A stretch of DNA of 64,000 bases from Epiperipatus broadwayi (GCA_028023455.1 JAQFVV010001018.1:1-64000), one strand, 5' to 3'; numbered from the stretch's first letter, positions 12,641-24,740 are shown. A program made the numbers and translations. Notes: a model not told the origin generated them from the sequence alone.

Positions 12641-13600
12641 CTATTACTTAGAATTTATGATCAGACATTTTGAAGCCAAGATTAACATCGTGTCTTTTAA
12701 GATGTCACCAAGAGATTTTTAGGGAGAAGAGGCAAATTATAATATTATATCGGATGGCAAAATTTCTAGGAATGGTCCTTCCTTTGTTACTTTTAACTAT
12801 TTTAATATCTTTAGCATTCCACATTAAAATTTAATAATTTTTTGAAGTAAAAACAAAAACAATATTTTGTTAAAGTATTTTTAAGATAAAAGGATGTAAA
12901 CTTCTTGATAAGGATGATAGCATATTGTTAAACATAAGAAGAGATTATTTTTATTATTTCATAATGGATATAGCCATGATTCAGAATAATAAGGTTTTAT
13001 AAAGAAAAAATGAAGGAAAGGCTTTTCATTATATATACATTTTTAAAATTAAAAAATTATTAAATCACAAAATAATTATTGATACAAATATATATTACAA
13101 TTGTTTAAAAATAATTATTTGAATAAAAATAATAAACAACAACACAAAAAACTTTACACAAATGATGAAAAAGCAAAGTGGCAATGAGATTTTTACTTTG
13201 ATTATAAATTTACCTAAAGCAATAAAATGTACAGATTGTCTAACCAAATAATTATATCTCATTACAATTTAAATAATAAAATCATATCTGAATTACTTTG
13301 ATTGGTAATGTTATTGACATGTATTTTTTGCTAAGAGGCAGGTTAAAGCTAAAAGGTAAGAGAGTAGTACAATCAAGTGATAAATAACTCTTGATCATCA
13401 TCAGTGTAGTTTGCCATTGCCTACCATTCCCATAAACAATTTATTTTAATATCTCAATTTTAAACACTATAATTTTAATAAACTGTTCATATTTTTACAA
13501 CATAAGATACATAAATTATACTCAAATATAAATTTAAAAAGATGCATGTAAACCATGGACTCCCCACATACAGGTATGTCATAGCATTCTAACATGATGA
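12641..13600. other. AT-rich DNA, no gene recognised
   Basis: Nothing supportable. One CTGATGA (minus strand, near 13398) lacks the rest of a hammerhead core. Confidence 0.4.
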
Positions 13601-13606
13601 AGAATA

Positions 13607-13607
<1 letters not shown>

Positions 13608-13672
<65 letters not shown>

Positions 13673-13678
13673 TATTAC

Positions 13679-13748
<70 letters not shown>

Positions 13749-13754
13749 TATATA
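13608..13754. repeat. (ATT)n microsatellite with (TA)n end
   Basis: About 44 ATT units with two ACT interruptions near 13668-13679, ending in (TA)7. Long poly-Leu or poly-Asn frames here are repeat artefacts. The flanks do not match the Jockey-like LINE 3' end seen at 36.5 and 37.7 kb, so it may be independent of that family. Confidence 0.95.
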
Positions 13755-14036
13755 CAATGGTCAAATGTCCAACATAAAAATTATTTGTTCACAATGTTGT
13801 TATAGATATATACTTAATATAATAATCAATCTAAATAAAATTGAAACAACCAATTATATTTACAATTATTAACATGGCTTTCATCTCTTATTGAGACTTA
13901 TATCTTGAAAAGGTCTCAAAAAGAAATGAAAGCCGAGTTGATAATTAAATAATTGTAAATGTAATTGTTTGTTTGTTTCAATTTTATTTAGATTGATTAT
14001 TATATTATTATCATATTTTTGTTTTATGACCATTGT
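13754..14036. repeat. Inverted repeat (hairpin family F), arms about 135 bp
   Basis: The left arm starts ACAATGGTCA and the right arm ends GACCATTGT. Inner arm sequences such as CAATCTAAATAAAATTGAAA pair with TTTCAATTTTATTTAGATTG, and GGCTTTCAT pairs with ATGAAAGCC around a centre near 13895. Arms are diverged, with several indels. There are no transposase-type TIRs and no ribozyme core that I can find. The outer right flank continues into single-copy-looking DNA. Confidence 0.75.
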
Positions 14037-14379
14037 GCTGATACCTGATAAAACCGTTGTAATTATTTTAAAATCTTTATTCTACAATTAAAAATAGTTA
14101 AGATAATTGTGAAATTAAGTATATAAAGTTTGTATTTCATTTTCTATTTTAAATATAAAACTTGCCTTTGAAAAGGATGCTCATCATCAAAATTGCTTTA
14201 AAATTGTATTTAATGGTTTTTACCTTTTCTCTGACTAAATTATTGTTATTTTTTTACATTTCCAATGACGGAGTTGTGACACCAATAACGAAAGATTATT
14301 TCAGTCGTTTATAGACTAATTTCTTGCATAAATGCAAAAACATAATATATTGTAATGCTTGTGTCTGATATAAATTTGA

Positions 14380-14705
14380 AATTAATATATGGTGTATCTG
14401 AACTTAGTTCAGTCCCATATGGCTATTTAAGTTAGACAGATGGATTCAAAGACATATGGATGTCTGAAAATTTCAGATTTTCTACTTAATAGTTATACAT
14501 TAGATAAAGTGGTGGGCTTGTACTGGTATTTTTAATCTAATGCCTAAATATCCTAGCACCTTACTGACGATGCCAGTAGCAGAAACTGGTCTGGGTTGGG
14601 GATATTCTGCAAAGCTTGTTAAGAGCTTATTTTGTGAGCTCTATATATAAAAATTTGTAAACACAAGCTTATTAAATTAGGTCGACATCTGACTTAATTT
14701 TTTTA
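14380..14705 (+). mobile_element. Family A hammerhead element, solo diverged monomer
   Basis: Collinear with the right arm of the palindrome at 14880-15373: GGCTATTTAAGTTAGACAG matches AGCCGTTTGAGTTAGATAG, then GTCTGAAAATTTCAGATTTT, a hammerhead core, and the tail AAATTAGGTCGACATCTGAC, which matches the reverse complement of the palindrome's left tail. Upstream it carries CTGAACTTAGTTCAG, which also occurs in family B as CTGAACTGAGTTCAG, linking the two families. Older than the neighbouring palindrome judging by substitutions. Start position is approximate. Confidence 0.7.
14549..14606 (+). ncRNA. Hammerhead ribozyme motif A0 (degenerate stem I)
   Basis: Core CTGACGA at 14564-14570 fits CUGANGA. 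Stem II is TGC/GCA around the loop CAGTA (14571-14581), followed by GAAAC (14582-14586), a TG loop, and GTC (14589-14591) as the cleavage triplet. Stem I is weak: T-A, two G-T wobbles and a G-C next to the core, then a distal GGAT/ATCC helix. Probably decayed. Confidence 0.6.
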
Positions 14706-14984
14706 TAAATTTGAAATTTAAATGAAATATTTTTTATTTAAACTGAAATGTAGAATATTTAAACTTTTTTATAAAAATTATATTTGATGAAAAGCTTTGA
14801 TAATTTAGACATGTAATTTTTTTTGCTTTGATTTTAGATTATTTCAAAATAAAATAATTTCCATACTTCTTTAAAGTTAAATTGATAAAAAATCAAGTCA
14901 GATGACCTAATTTTAATAAAGCTCTTATTTACAAATGTTATATATAGAGTAAGTTAAAAACAAACTCTTATGAAGCTTCAAAAA

Positions 14985-15041
14985 TACCCTCAACCTCAGA
15001 CCGCGGTTTCTGCCTCTAGTGTCATCAGTGAGGTGCTAGGG
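14985..15041 (-). ncRNA. Hammerhead ribozyme motif A1
   Basis: On the minus strand: ACCTCA, CTGATGA (15028-15022), an 11-nt stem-loop II, GAAAC (15010-15006), CGCG, GTC (15001-14999), TGAGGT. Stem I (TGAGGT with ACCTCA) is a perfect 6-bp helix and the segment ACCGCGGT is self-complementary. Stem II is weak: one position differs from A2 (CACT instead of CGCT). Confidence 0.75.
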
Positions 15042-15267
15042 AATAAAAATACTAGAACTAGTCCAGCATTTTATCAATGCCTAACTATTGAGAAGAAAAT
15101 CTGAAACTTTCAGACATTTAAATGTCCAAAAATCCAGCTATCTAACTCAAATAGCCGTTTGAGTTAGATAGCTGGATTTTTGGACATTTAAATGTCTGAA
15201 AGTTTCAGATTTTCTTCTCAATAGTTAGGCATTGATAAAATGCTGGACTAGTTCTAGTAGTTTTATT

Positions 15268-15324
15268 CCCTAGCACCTCACTGATGACGCTAGAGGCAGA
15301 AACCGCGGTCTGAGGTTGAGGGTA
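15268..15324 (+). ncRNA. Hammerhead ribozyme motif A2
   Basis: CTGATGA 15281-15287, stem-loop II CGCTAGAGGCA (GCT/GGC pairing), GAAAC 15299-15303, CGCG, GTC 15308-15310. Perfect 6-bp proximal stem I: ACCTCA (15275-15280) with TGAGGT (15311-15316), then an internal loop and CCCT/AGGG (15268-15271 with 15319-15322). Predicted self-cleavage follows C15310. The palindromic ACCGCGGT would let two molecules form stem III together. Confidence 0.8.
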
Positions 15325-15386
15325 TTTTTGAAGCTTCATAAGAGTTTGTTTTTAACTTACTCTATATATAACATTCTTTAAAGTTA

Positions 15387-17139
15387 TATGTTTCAAAGAT
15401 AAGAGCACAATGAACTAAAAGTAAAATTAGCTGGCAAAAAAAAAAAAAGAAAAAAGATAAAAAGCAGTTTAAAAAACACACAATAGAACAACAACAAAAA
15501 AGCTCTGTGTTTTGGATGTTTTTCTGTAAAATGGTTTGGAAGAAATGTCTAAATATTTTTCAGTAAATAAATAAGTTAACTAACATTAAAAATGTTTGTA
15601 ATTAACATTTCATGACTGGACTTTCTAGCATGAGTTCCCAAGCTAAATGCACTTATAATTTTCTTTTTTTTTTTGATACTCTGTCTCATTGGAATGCAGC
15701 CAGTGGATAGCCAAATTTATAACAGAAACATAATGCTTGATGTCACATTAGACTATAGAGGTAAGGTGGTAAATAAATAAAAAAAAAAAGCAAATTACAA
15801 ACAAACATAAAAATGTGATAATGAAATGTATATGAACATACTGAACAATAGTGAACAAAAAATATTAAAATTAAAGAAAGAAAACTAAGAACATACATAT
15901 ATTTTATCAAACAAATTGCAAAAAGTATAATTATGTTCAACAATTTTTTTTCTTTCCATTGGAAAGAAGGGCAGAAATGGCAACAAAAGCTTATAATGAA
16001 TGGCAAATAACCAAATTATAATATTATAAATAAATATAGGAAAATGTTCTCTGCCTGCAAATGCGTGTTTCATATTTCAGTTTTTTGACATTTAATGAAT
16101 CAATATTCACTTGACTAACTCATACAATCTTGGAGCTTTATCTTTGGTTATACAGCCAATATTAAATACCTAATTAGTTTAGTTGTCAGACATCTATTCA
16201 GAAAAAAATCTCCACTTGTTCAAGAAATCCTTAGCTAATGTATTTGAATATGCACCAAACTATGCCATGATGTCATATTTATTTATAAAAAATAAATAGC
16301 ATCTTGAGTGAGTAAATTTGAAAGATATCAACTGGAATAAATTCTTTATTATAATTATAAGTAAGTCAAATTATGAGTCAAAAAGAAAATTTAAGTATAA
16401 ATTGTATGAAAGATTAATTAAAATATGGCACTTTAAAAATATACATAGTAAAAATACATTTTTTTAAACATGATTTTTAAAAAAACACACATTAATAAGC
16501 CCAATATATAAAAATTACTATAAATTTTATAATAAGAATAGAAAAGATATAATATCAAAATAGAAATAAAAATTGTTAAGTTCTCTATCTATAAAAAAAT
16601 TCTGATGTCTATTCAATATAGCATAATGACCAAATGATGATATGTGATAATATTGATAGTTTGTCATTAATTATTCCAGTATGGGGTATTTAGAGCTACA
16701 TTATAAAATAATGAGGCCCCTTAAGTTATAATAATGAAGTCCCTTATGTTATTAAAATACCTCACTGTTAGAGTTAAAACTCAATTATGATTTTTTTTTT
16801 TCATATAAGTGATATAGTAATAAATAAATACTTTAAAAATGTACGTTTTGCACAATCTAAAAATTATCTAAAAAGCAACAAATTATTGTATATAAAATAA
16901 CATTTCTCAAGAATGCATTAATAATGCTTAAAAAACCCAATGTACATCTAGAAAACTAACAAGAGCTTTCAAACATAAGATAAATACTATCTAAAACAAC
17001 AATTTTTTTTCAAGATAAATCAGCCATAATAAAAACAAAAATTTAAGTTCAAAATAAAAAAAGATCAGGAACTTGTTAAATGACATTTTTTTAACAACCA
17101 ATTTTTTTTTTTCTCTTGATACAATATATAATTATTATT
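15387..17139. other. AT-rich DNA, no gene recognised
   Basis: Downstream of the presumed CIBAR poly(A) site on the minus strand. Only short low-complexity frames were seen. Confidence 0.45.
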
Positions 17140-17145
17140 TTTATT
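17140..17145 (-). terminator. Possible poly(A) signal of CIBAR
   Basis: AATAAA on the minus strand, about 270 nt after the CIBAR stop codon (17417). It is the first AATAAA I find downstream in the sense direction. In such AT-rich DNA this could be chance. Confidence 0.3.
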
Positions 17146-17416
17146 ACTTTTTGACATTCTGAAGCAACTAAACAATTTTTTTAAATCGTAACCATTCGCT
17201 TCAGGCTTTTAAAATACTTTAATTAGCATAAAAAAATTCCATTTTCTTATTTGAATAATAAAGAACAAAGTTCAGATTATAAATTCAACTGATTGTCTTA
17301 ATTACATAATGTAAATTTAATAAATAAAAGCCTAATTAAATACAAAAATATATACAAATATAAATGATGATAAATAACTGTATAGATGATGAAAAAAAGG
17401 CAATTTGGCCAAAGTA

Positions 17417-17689
17417 TTAATGAATTCGTTGATTTTGCACCATTTCGACATCATCTTCATCATCTTCACTTTCATCACTTTGATTTTCCAAATTCTGTAC
17501 CTGCATATTCGATGGTTTGGTGATTTTAAATCGTGGAGCTGGTTCTGGTGTTGTACGACTGGAAGGAGAAACATGCTGTGGCAAAGAGTTGATGGAAGAA
17601 TGTGTATTAGAAAGAGTGACACGGGAACTTGCTCGCACTAAGTCTAATCTAGCTGCTTGAGTTGGTAGGTGTAGTGTATTACGAAAATC
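17417..17689 (-). CDS. CIBAR1: CIBAR (FAM92) last coding exon, 90 codons and stop
   Basis: CIBAR1/2 (FAM92A/B) are BAR-domain proteins that bind curved membranes and partner with Chibby (CBY) at the ciliary base. The exon opens after an acceptor (TTTTATAG) at 17690 and reads DFRNTLHLPTQAARLDLVRA, closely resembling the family segment just after the BAR domain (a DLE-[VD]FRN-L pattern ending in RLDIVRA). It continues through a Ser/Pro-rich linker to an acidic cluster (DESEDDEDDVEM) and ends NQRIH-stop, as the vertebrate proteins end in an acidic tail. It joins the exon at 61226-61339 in phase 0. Which vertebrate paralogue it corresponds to cannot be told; invertebrates often have one gene. The 3' UTR runs leftward from 17416. 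Confidence 0.85.
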   Translation of the reverse strand, partial: DFRNTLHLPTQAARLDLVRASSRVTLSNTHSSINSLPQHVSPSSRTTPEPAPRFKITKPSNMQVQNLENQSDESEDDEDDVEMVQNQRIH

Positions 17690-19780
17690 CTATAAAATAT
17701 CAATTAAACAAAATCAACATTTTATAATATATAAACAAATTATATCCAATTATTAGGACAAACAATAATGTGTTAGTGATACATTTATTGAGTTAATTGA
17801 AAATTTGTTAATTAAACCAACAAGTTGCAAGAAATATAATAAATTAGCTTTTTTAAAATTTTAATCAGTGAGAGTTGTAGTTCTGCTTATATTAATAATT
17901 ATAAAAGGAATATCTTAGTAATGACTTTCTCTAGTTTGGCTATTAATTTTATTAAAACAAGGCAAATTTTCAGTTCTAATTGCATTTATTAACCTAACAA
18001 ATAATTGCACATGCTTTTTATTAGTAAAATAAATTTATGGATATGAATGGGCAATAATTTACATTAGTTGTTTTCCATATTTTTTGAACTGATATTTTTC
18101 TTTCCAATGTGTTAACTTCTTTGAGTATTTTTCAGGGTTATGAAAGTGTGATTTTAGATTTTTTAAAAAAAAAAAAACATACAATTTTATAATATATATA
18201 ATTATTAATGTAACTTCATATATGACTTAAAAACACAAATTAACTAAAATACAAAATAAATTTACTTATGGGCACATAAATATTAACTTATATTTTATAC
18301 TTATTATATTCATTAACATTACAATTTAAAATTCCTATTTAGATATAAGATATAACTTTGCTCACACAAATATGTGACTAAATATATGTATTCTTATTTA
18401 TATACATTAGATATATGAAATATATAAATATACACACATAGCTGCAAAAAGTTTATTATTAAGTGAAAAAAGAAAGATTCTTTCTCTCTAAGGTCTTTAA
18501 AAAACCAAGCCAGGCAAATTCCTACTATTTTCACTCATATTTTGTCATTATGTTATTATCATATGATTATGCATGAAGTAAATAAGCATGGATGGATCTC
18601 AACAACATATCAGGCAGCACAGACTTTACTAATTTTCTCCAAAGATGTCTGGAGTTTTTTTGAAGACAAGATATATGAATGCATATATCTTTTTATATTT
18701 ACAATCATGTTAGTATCCTAGAGGCTTTAAAGTCATTAGTCAAGGTAGAGGAGTTGACAGTTTATAAACTTAAGTTCCATTCAACAATTTTTTTTTTAGT
18801 TATCTATAAATATAATCATTTTCAAATGAAGAAAGATTACATCAACTGGAGAGAAAATGTAATATTGGTATAATCAGTATCTGCATTCAAGTTAACATTT
18901 TTAACCACTATGTGGAGCTAATGTAACCACACTTGGATAACATGCCAATAAATTGAAATTTCTTTTATTTTGAAAAGTGATTTCTCACAATAGTATTTAA
19001 TACTGACAAATTAATTTTTAAATTAAATGTATAATTTCAGAGCTTGTATTATTTCTAATTGGCATATTTGTTTCAAACTTTTATTATTATTTGTCTTTTA
19101 AATTTCTTATTTCATTTTGAAAAAGTGAAAAAAAAAAGTCAATTGTGTACATTTTTATTAAAACAATACTAAAGGCCAAAATAAAAATTGTCAGCTAAAA
19201 TGTGTTTTGTTATTTTTCATAAAATAAATTGGGTTTTCTCATTCAATATAAATTTCAATAAAACAATAAAAATAAAAATAATGAGAACTAGTTTTGTAAC
19301 AAACAATAAAAAAATAAAAAATATTATTACTTTCATCACTGGCAATAAACTGAGTTAACATCTGAAGAAAAGCTAAAAAAAAAAAACAGGTCCCATTTTC
19401 CACTGTTTAAAAGCATCAATTAAATGTAAAATCTTTGAATTGCTTTGTAAAAAGTTTAAAAAAATATTGTAACACCATAAATGAAGACTTCACAGTTTAT
19501 TTTTAGATTAATTTATAAAAACTATTTAATGTAAGATGTGAAAATATTTCATTTACAGATTTTATTTTATGTTCTATGTTATTAAAAAATTTACCTATCC
19601 ATTAACATATATAAAATAGAATGAATCTTACATTTATCGATTAATTATCCTAGCATGGTTTTGTTAGCTCCATGCAGTGTTTAAAAATTGCAATTAAACA
19701 TAAAATTAAATGTAGATACCTGACTACAGTACCAAAAATGTAATATTAAATCGGTCCTAATATTATCAAACTTTGAGAAA
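17690..19780. other. Intronic AT-rich DNA, nothing recognised
   Basis: No coding remnant or structured repeat that I can support between the last CIBAR exon and the first RTE relic. Confidence 0.4.
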
Positions 19781-19789
19781 TTAGGGGAA

Positions 19790-20640
19790 AAAAAACTGAA
19801 AAGCAAATATGTATTGTTTTACAAAGACACAAATATTAGAACAAGTGAAGTGGGATTCATTATAAATAAAGATGGAAGAATATCATTGTGAAGATTTAAT
19901 AGAAGATATTAAATACAGATTTAACAAATTCTTATTGTGATAAAGTAGAAATTTTATTATATAGATATACAAAATGCTTTTAATGGCTAAACAATATTTT
20001 AAAATTATTATATGAGATTTTAATATTAGAATTAGAATGGAAACAGAAATTTCCAAAAAAAAAAACATCAACTATATATATAATGAATTCTTTTTTAAAT
20101 CCAAACCAATAATGGATATGGAAGCATCAAATAAATGTTGAGAAGAATTATATTATATTATGATAATAATAAAAAATACTTATGGAAAATTAGTAATGTG
20201 CTTATAACATATAACCAGAAAGTGATTCTAAATTAGTGAGATGTAAAATACATATTAACACAAAGCTAGAGAGATAAAGCTATTTACAACAAGATATTAA
20301 TTTATATTTATAAACAGAAACATTCCAATAAATTTTAATTACAATTTATAAATCATTTAAAATATTAAAGACTTTGAAGATAGCTCAGAGTTAAACCAAA
20401 TCAATAAGAAAGTAGATGGTATTCGACTAAAAATTGTTATATAGATAGCAAAAATAAAACATTAGCAATTCATTAGTAAAGATAATATATAAAGTCCATT
20501 TACAAGAATGGAATATCTATAATTTTTTAAAATAATAAAAAAAGTCATAAGAAGTTTGCTGTTATTGAAAGAAAACACTTTACACTTTGCTCTTCTTTGA
20601 GATATTAAAAGAATAAGCAGAGTGCATTCCTAATGTCTCA
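19790..20640 (+). pseudogene. RTE-type LINE relic (copy A), endonuclease-to-linker part
   Basis: Heavily decayed. It is collinear with copy B: AAAGACACAAATATTAGAAC then GGATTCATTATAAATAAAG parallels the copy B start, and CCAATAAATTTTAATTACAA with AAATCATTTAAAATATTAAAGA parallels 21650-21980. It lacks the hairpin element present in copy B at 21.67-21.94 kb and so shows the empty site. No usable frame remains. Confidence 0.6.
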
Positions 20641-20809
20641 TTATAAATTCTTGTTGTTGCAGCTGTTATTATTTTATGATTATTTTTATAGTAAACAAAC
20701 ATGGATGAATAGCTTACCAATAAAAATCAGTAAATATGGAAAGTTTGACTTTTACCAAAAAATCCCACGTTTTTTCTTCTCAGTTATATCATAGTACTTA
20801 ACTAAAACA

Positions 20810-23260
20810 TGTAGAGTTTTCTTGAAGGTAGGTGGAATGTAAGAACTGTATAGTCATCAACAAAGGCAATGGTTATCAGCCAAAGTGGAAAGTGATAAGA
20901 ATTCTCTGATTGTGAATCCTGGCTTACAAGAAATCAAATATTAAATTGAACCTTGTTGGACATTGTGAAGTTAGTAAAAAAAATGAAAAGATAATTGATC
21001 TGAAAAGTAGACATACAATTTATTATAAAGACACAAACGAAGTAGATTCATTACAAATAAAGAATAAAAGAACAACATTGTAGAAATTGGTATTATATCA
21101 GACAAAGTGGCAAGATTAGTTATTTTATTTAATGGAAGACACCAAATGCAGATAACCCAAGTTTATATAGAAACAACAAATTCTCAATATGATGAAGAAT
21201 TAGAGGATTTTTATATAGATGTACAAAATATTTTTGAACACAACAAACCTCTGAAACTGACTTTGGAGATTTTAATGCCAGAATTAAAAAATTATTGAAA
21301 GATCAAAGTGCTAACAGTAAATTGGGCTATGGCGACAGAAATGAGAGGACACAGACTTATGAAATTTGCAAAAAAAAAAGAAGAAAAACTGTACATTTTG
21401 GATTCTTTCTTTGAGAAAAATGCTAAATGGAAATGGACATGAAAATATTCAAATAAAAATAGCACAGAACTGGATATATTTTTGATTAACAGAAAATGTG
21501 TGTTTCAAGATTGTAATGTTCTTAATAGATTCAATTCAGGAAGAGGCTATTGATTAGTTAAATATAAGATAAATGTAAACACAAAACTAGAGAGGCAATA
21601 ATTATTAAAAACAGATAATATTATTAGTTGATGTTCTCATCTATCAGAAATACTCAAATAAATTTAAATTAGCGTTTTCCTGATGGTTTGCGATGATGGT
21701 ATTCTAATTAAATTTTTGTATTGGACTATTTCCATAATCTAATATAAGTATTGAATGTCTTTAGAAAAATTTAACTTTATTTAAATATTCCAAATATATT
21801 CAACTGTTAGTAATAGCACAATGCTATTATTACTAACAGTTGAATGTATTGGGAATATTTAAATAAAGTTAAATTTTTCTAAAGACATTCAATACTCATA
21901 TTAGATGATGGAAATAGTCCAATATACAAATACATATTAAAATTAAAATTTGCAAATCATTTAAAAATATCAACAGATTTTGAAGATTATTCTACTAAAA
22001 ACAGCAGCAAAAATTATTGGTACAGAAAGCAATAATTCACTAGTAAATTTTTCAATAGAGACAATGCAATTACGAAGAAAATAAAAAATATTAAAAAGTG
22101 GTCCTTTGAGAAAAATTGAATATCTGGAATTCTATAAAATGATATAAAAAGAATTAATAATGTTATAAGAAAATATAACTGTGAATTGATAAGAAAAGTT
22201 ACAGAAGAGAATAAAGGATTCAGAAATATAAAATAACTTAATATGGAAGGAAAATTTTAACAATAAAAAGGATAGAACTATTATTAAAAAGAGATGATAT
22301 CATGAAATATGAAGAAAAATTCTATAAAGAATTATATAATAATAAAGAACAGAAAATAAAGTATTCCTTAACAATCACTACATCTTCTGAATTGCCAAGC
22401 ATTTTAAATGAAGAAGATATGCAATTAAATGTATGAAGAAGGGAAAAGTTCTAGGAAATGATGAAATCATTATTGACATTTTAAAAAGTCAGCTAAAAGA
22501 ACTAAAAAAATGTTAGAAAAAATTATATACCAAATGTCTAAATGATAAAGATGTACCAGATGATTTGAAGAATGCGATAATAATACTGATATTTTAAAAA
22601 GATGATAAAGATATTAAAAATTATAGACCTATCAATGTTCTATATGAGATCTTTACCAAGAGTATTATAACTTATCTACAATGAATTTGGGATTATAATC
22701 AACCAAAAGAACAAACTTGCTTTAAAAATGGTTTTAGCATAATCCCTCCACATCCAAGTATTGAAAGAAGTTATAGAAAAGACAAATGAATTTGAGTTGA
22801 AAATTATGTTTTGAATTTATAGATTATGAAAAGATATTTGATTCTATAAATATTTCCACAGTGATTAAAGCTTTGGATCATCAAGATAAAGATCCAGGAT
22901 ATTGTCATATTCTGAATAATATTTATCAGAGTGCAGCAGCAACGATTAGATTTCATAAAGATACTAAAAAGATTAAAATTAATAAACACATGTTAGTATA
23001 CCGACATGTTTTGTGAATTAAGGAGTAAAAGTAAATAGAAATTATTAAAATCATTTAGACTTTACAAATGATGTTACTGTTTTTGCAAGTAATGTTTCAA
23101 AGCTGGAGAAAATATTGCAAGAGTTATGAGATAAAGATGAGAAAGTAGAACTAAAAATAAATACTAAAAAGATTAATGTTTAATAGCTTTTTGCATTAAG
23201 AGGAAAATAAAGATACAAATATCTCAGACAAAAAATTAATACAGATGGAAACATCAAGCA
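20810..23260 (+). pseudogene. RTE-type LINE relic (copy B), endonuclease and reverse transcriptase
   Basis: Starts with a decayed form of the RTE N-terminal signature (GRWNVRTV, about 20827-20855). A 63-codon endonuclease piece (21107-21298) reads VARLVILFNGRHQMQITQVY, then PLKLTL leading to the usual GDFN position (here GDF is preserved only out of frame at about 21265). RT pieces include a YRPI-type block near 22620, QPKEQ-GF near 22690-22740, and IDYEKIFDSI (motif A region) near 22815-22850, followed by a YQSAAATIRFHKD block near 22920-22970. Stops and frameshifts are frequent. An inverted repeat (21.67-21.94 kb) interrupts it. It is an old, inactive copy in the CIBAR intron, antisense to the gene. 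Confidence 0.75.
21667..21940. repeat. Hairpin element (family C) inserted in the RTE copy
   Basis: Inverted arms of about 105 bp (from TTGTATTGGACTATTTCC near 21716 to GGAAATAGTCCAATATACAA near 21930) around a short centre (AGCACAATGCT). The left arm extends outward (TTTTCCTGATGG, GATGATGGTATTC) beyond the right arm. A single-arm copy occurs at 29341-29495. Comparison with RTE copy A shows a site lacking it. No ribozyme core or protein found. Confidence 0.75.
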
Positions 23261-23269
23261 AACCCAGTG

Positions 23270-24740
23270 TTCTTTCCAAATAACTAACCCATCCCAAGTA
23301 ACTCTCCAATATTAGTTAGTAAATGAGTATATAGCTAATAAAACGAATATTGCTGCTGCAAAAACAATGCAGACTTGATTTATGGCATGGGAAGTGACAT
23401 ATATATCAATATTTTGTCATAGTTTACTTTTATTTTTAATGTAATTAGCAAAACATTTTCATAACTAATAGTGCATTTTTCAATATATATATATATGATA
23501 CATAGCTATTGCACAAATACACAAAAAGCAAAAGAAATTATCACTTTGATTTGCAAAATTTGATCATATATTGTTGGTATTCAAATCTACTGTAAATTTG
23601 AATAAGCTACAAAATCCTCATTTGCAGGCTACTTTCTAGCTTTTTCTTTCATTACTGAAGATTAGGATTCAAAGATGAATTATCCATTTATATATATTAT
23701 TTAGTATCTACTGATTACTCAAGCTGTCAATAGATGACTCCCAAGTAGAATGAAAATTATTGTTTTTGAAGCATATTGTTGATTTTATTAAAATGTAAAT
23801 TTAATAACAACATCAAGAATCATTGCTGGCCCATTAAGAGTAAATGTTATGACAAGCTGAATACAAGAGTAGTGGCACAATTTAAAAATAAAATAAATGA
23901 GGTATATATGTTACCTGTAAATAAAAGTGACAGTTTATAATAATAGTAAACAATACACAATGCATACTGAGATAGATTCCTCACATTGTTATGATCAACT
24001 TTCTAAATCATTTATTATCTCTTTCTCAGATCATTTTTTTTTTTCACAGCACATCTATATTTAAGATCACTACCTATCAAATTTCATTTTTAAAATTTCT
24101 TCAGTAATGAATCATTTTATTAAATATTTGAAGTTTCTATTTTTCTTATCTGATTATTCTTTTTATATTTTTAAAATATACATTTTAAAAGTTGACAAAC
24201 ATTTATCATTCTTATCTATGTTTCATATCTATCCCAAATTATTTATTAAGTTTTTTTCCCCCTTTTAAAATTTAACCTCACTGCTTCTTAATATATCAAC
24301 GTCCCATTATTAAAAGCCACTTTTAATATTTAATCAATTTTTCAAATTTTAAATATAACCACAGTCAAAAGAGAGATCTCTAGTTCTATTCCTCAAATTT
24401 TTATAAGTATATCTTTTTTTTCTTCCTTCTTTTTTCTTTCACATCTTTTACTTATAATATATCCAATTCAATTCTTATATTATTTTTTTCAATAAATATC
24501 CTATTTTTATAAGTCCTTAATGATTGCATTTGTTCACCATTTGACTTTAAGCAGAGAACTCATTTTATATATATATTAATTTTTTTTATTTTTCTCATTT
24601 CTTTTTTAAACTCATATCCCAGCCACCAACTTTTATTCCTCCCTTACTGTTGTTTTTATAGCAAATTATAATAAATACAGGCATGCAAAACTGCATTTAT
24701 AGTATATATTTATCAATATAACATGAAATACATATACACT
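23270..24740. other. Intronic AT-rich DNA, nothing recognised
   Basis: Pyrimidine-rich between about 24000 and 24650 but without coding or repeat structure that I can name. Confidence 0.4.

Larger units (their letters stand above)
14880..15373. mobile_element. Family A hammerhead element: near-perfect inverted dimer with 13-bp target-site duplication
   Basis: The palindrome 14934-15375 has 218-bp arms around a 6-nt centre (TAGCCG, 15152-15157), with only a couple of mismatches and no net indels. The left arm continues outward into a tail (AGTCAGATGACCTAATTTTA) missing on the right. The whole is flanked by TTCTTTAAAGTTA at 14867-14879 and 15374-15386, a 13-bp direct repeat expected of retrotransposon-type insertion. 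It encodes no protein. Each arm carries a hammerhead ribozyme pointing outward. The arms' near identity implies either a recent insertion or formation of the inverted dimer during the insertion itself. Confidence 0.85.

Noticed and set aside
13385-13440. CACTGATGATGATC on the minus strand
   Set aside because: Lacks GAAAC and stem I partner.
13467-13872. Open frames of poly-Asn and poly-Leu
   Set aside because: They are translations of the (ATT)n array, as are similar frames at 37695-38056 and 58205-58433.
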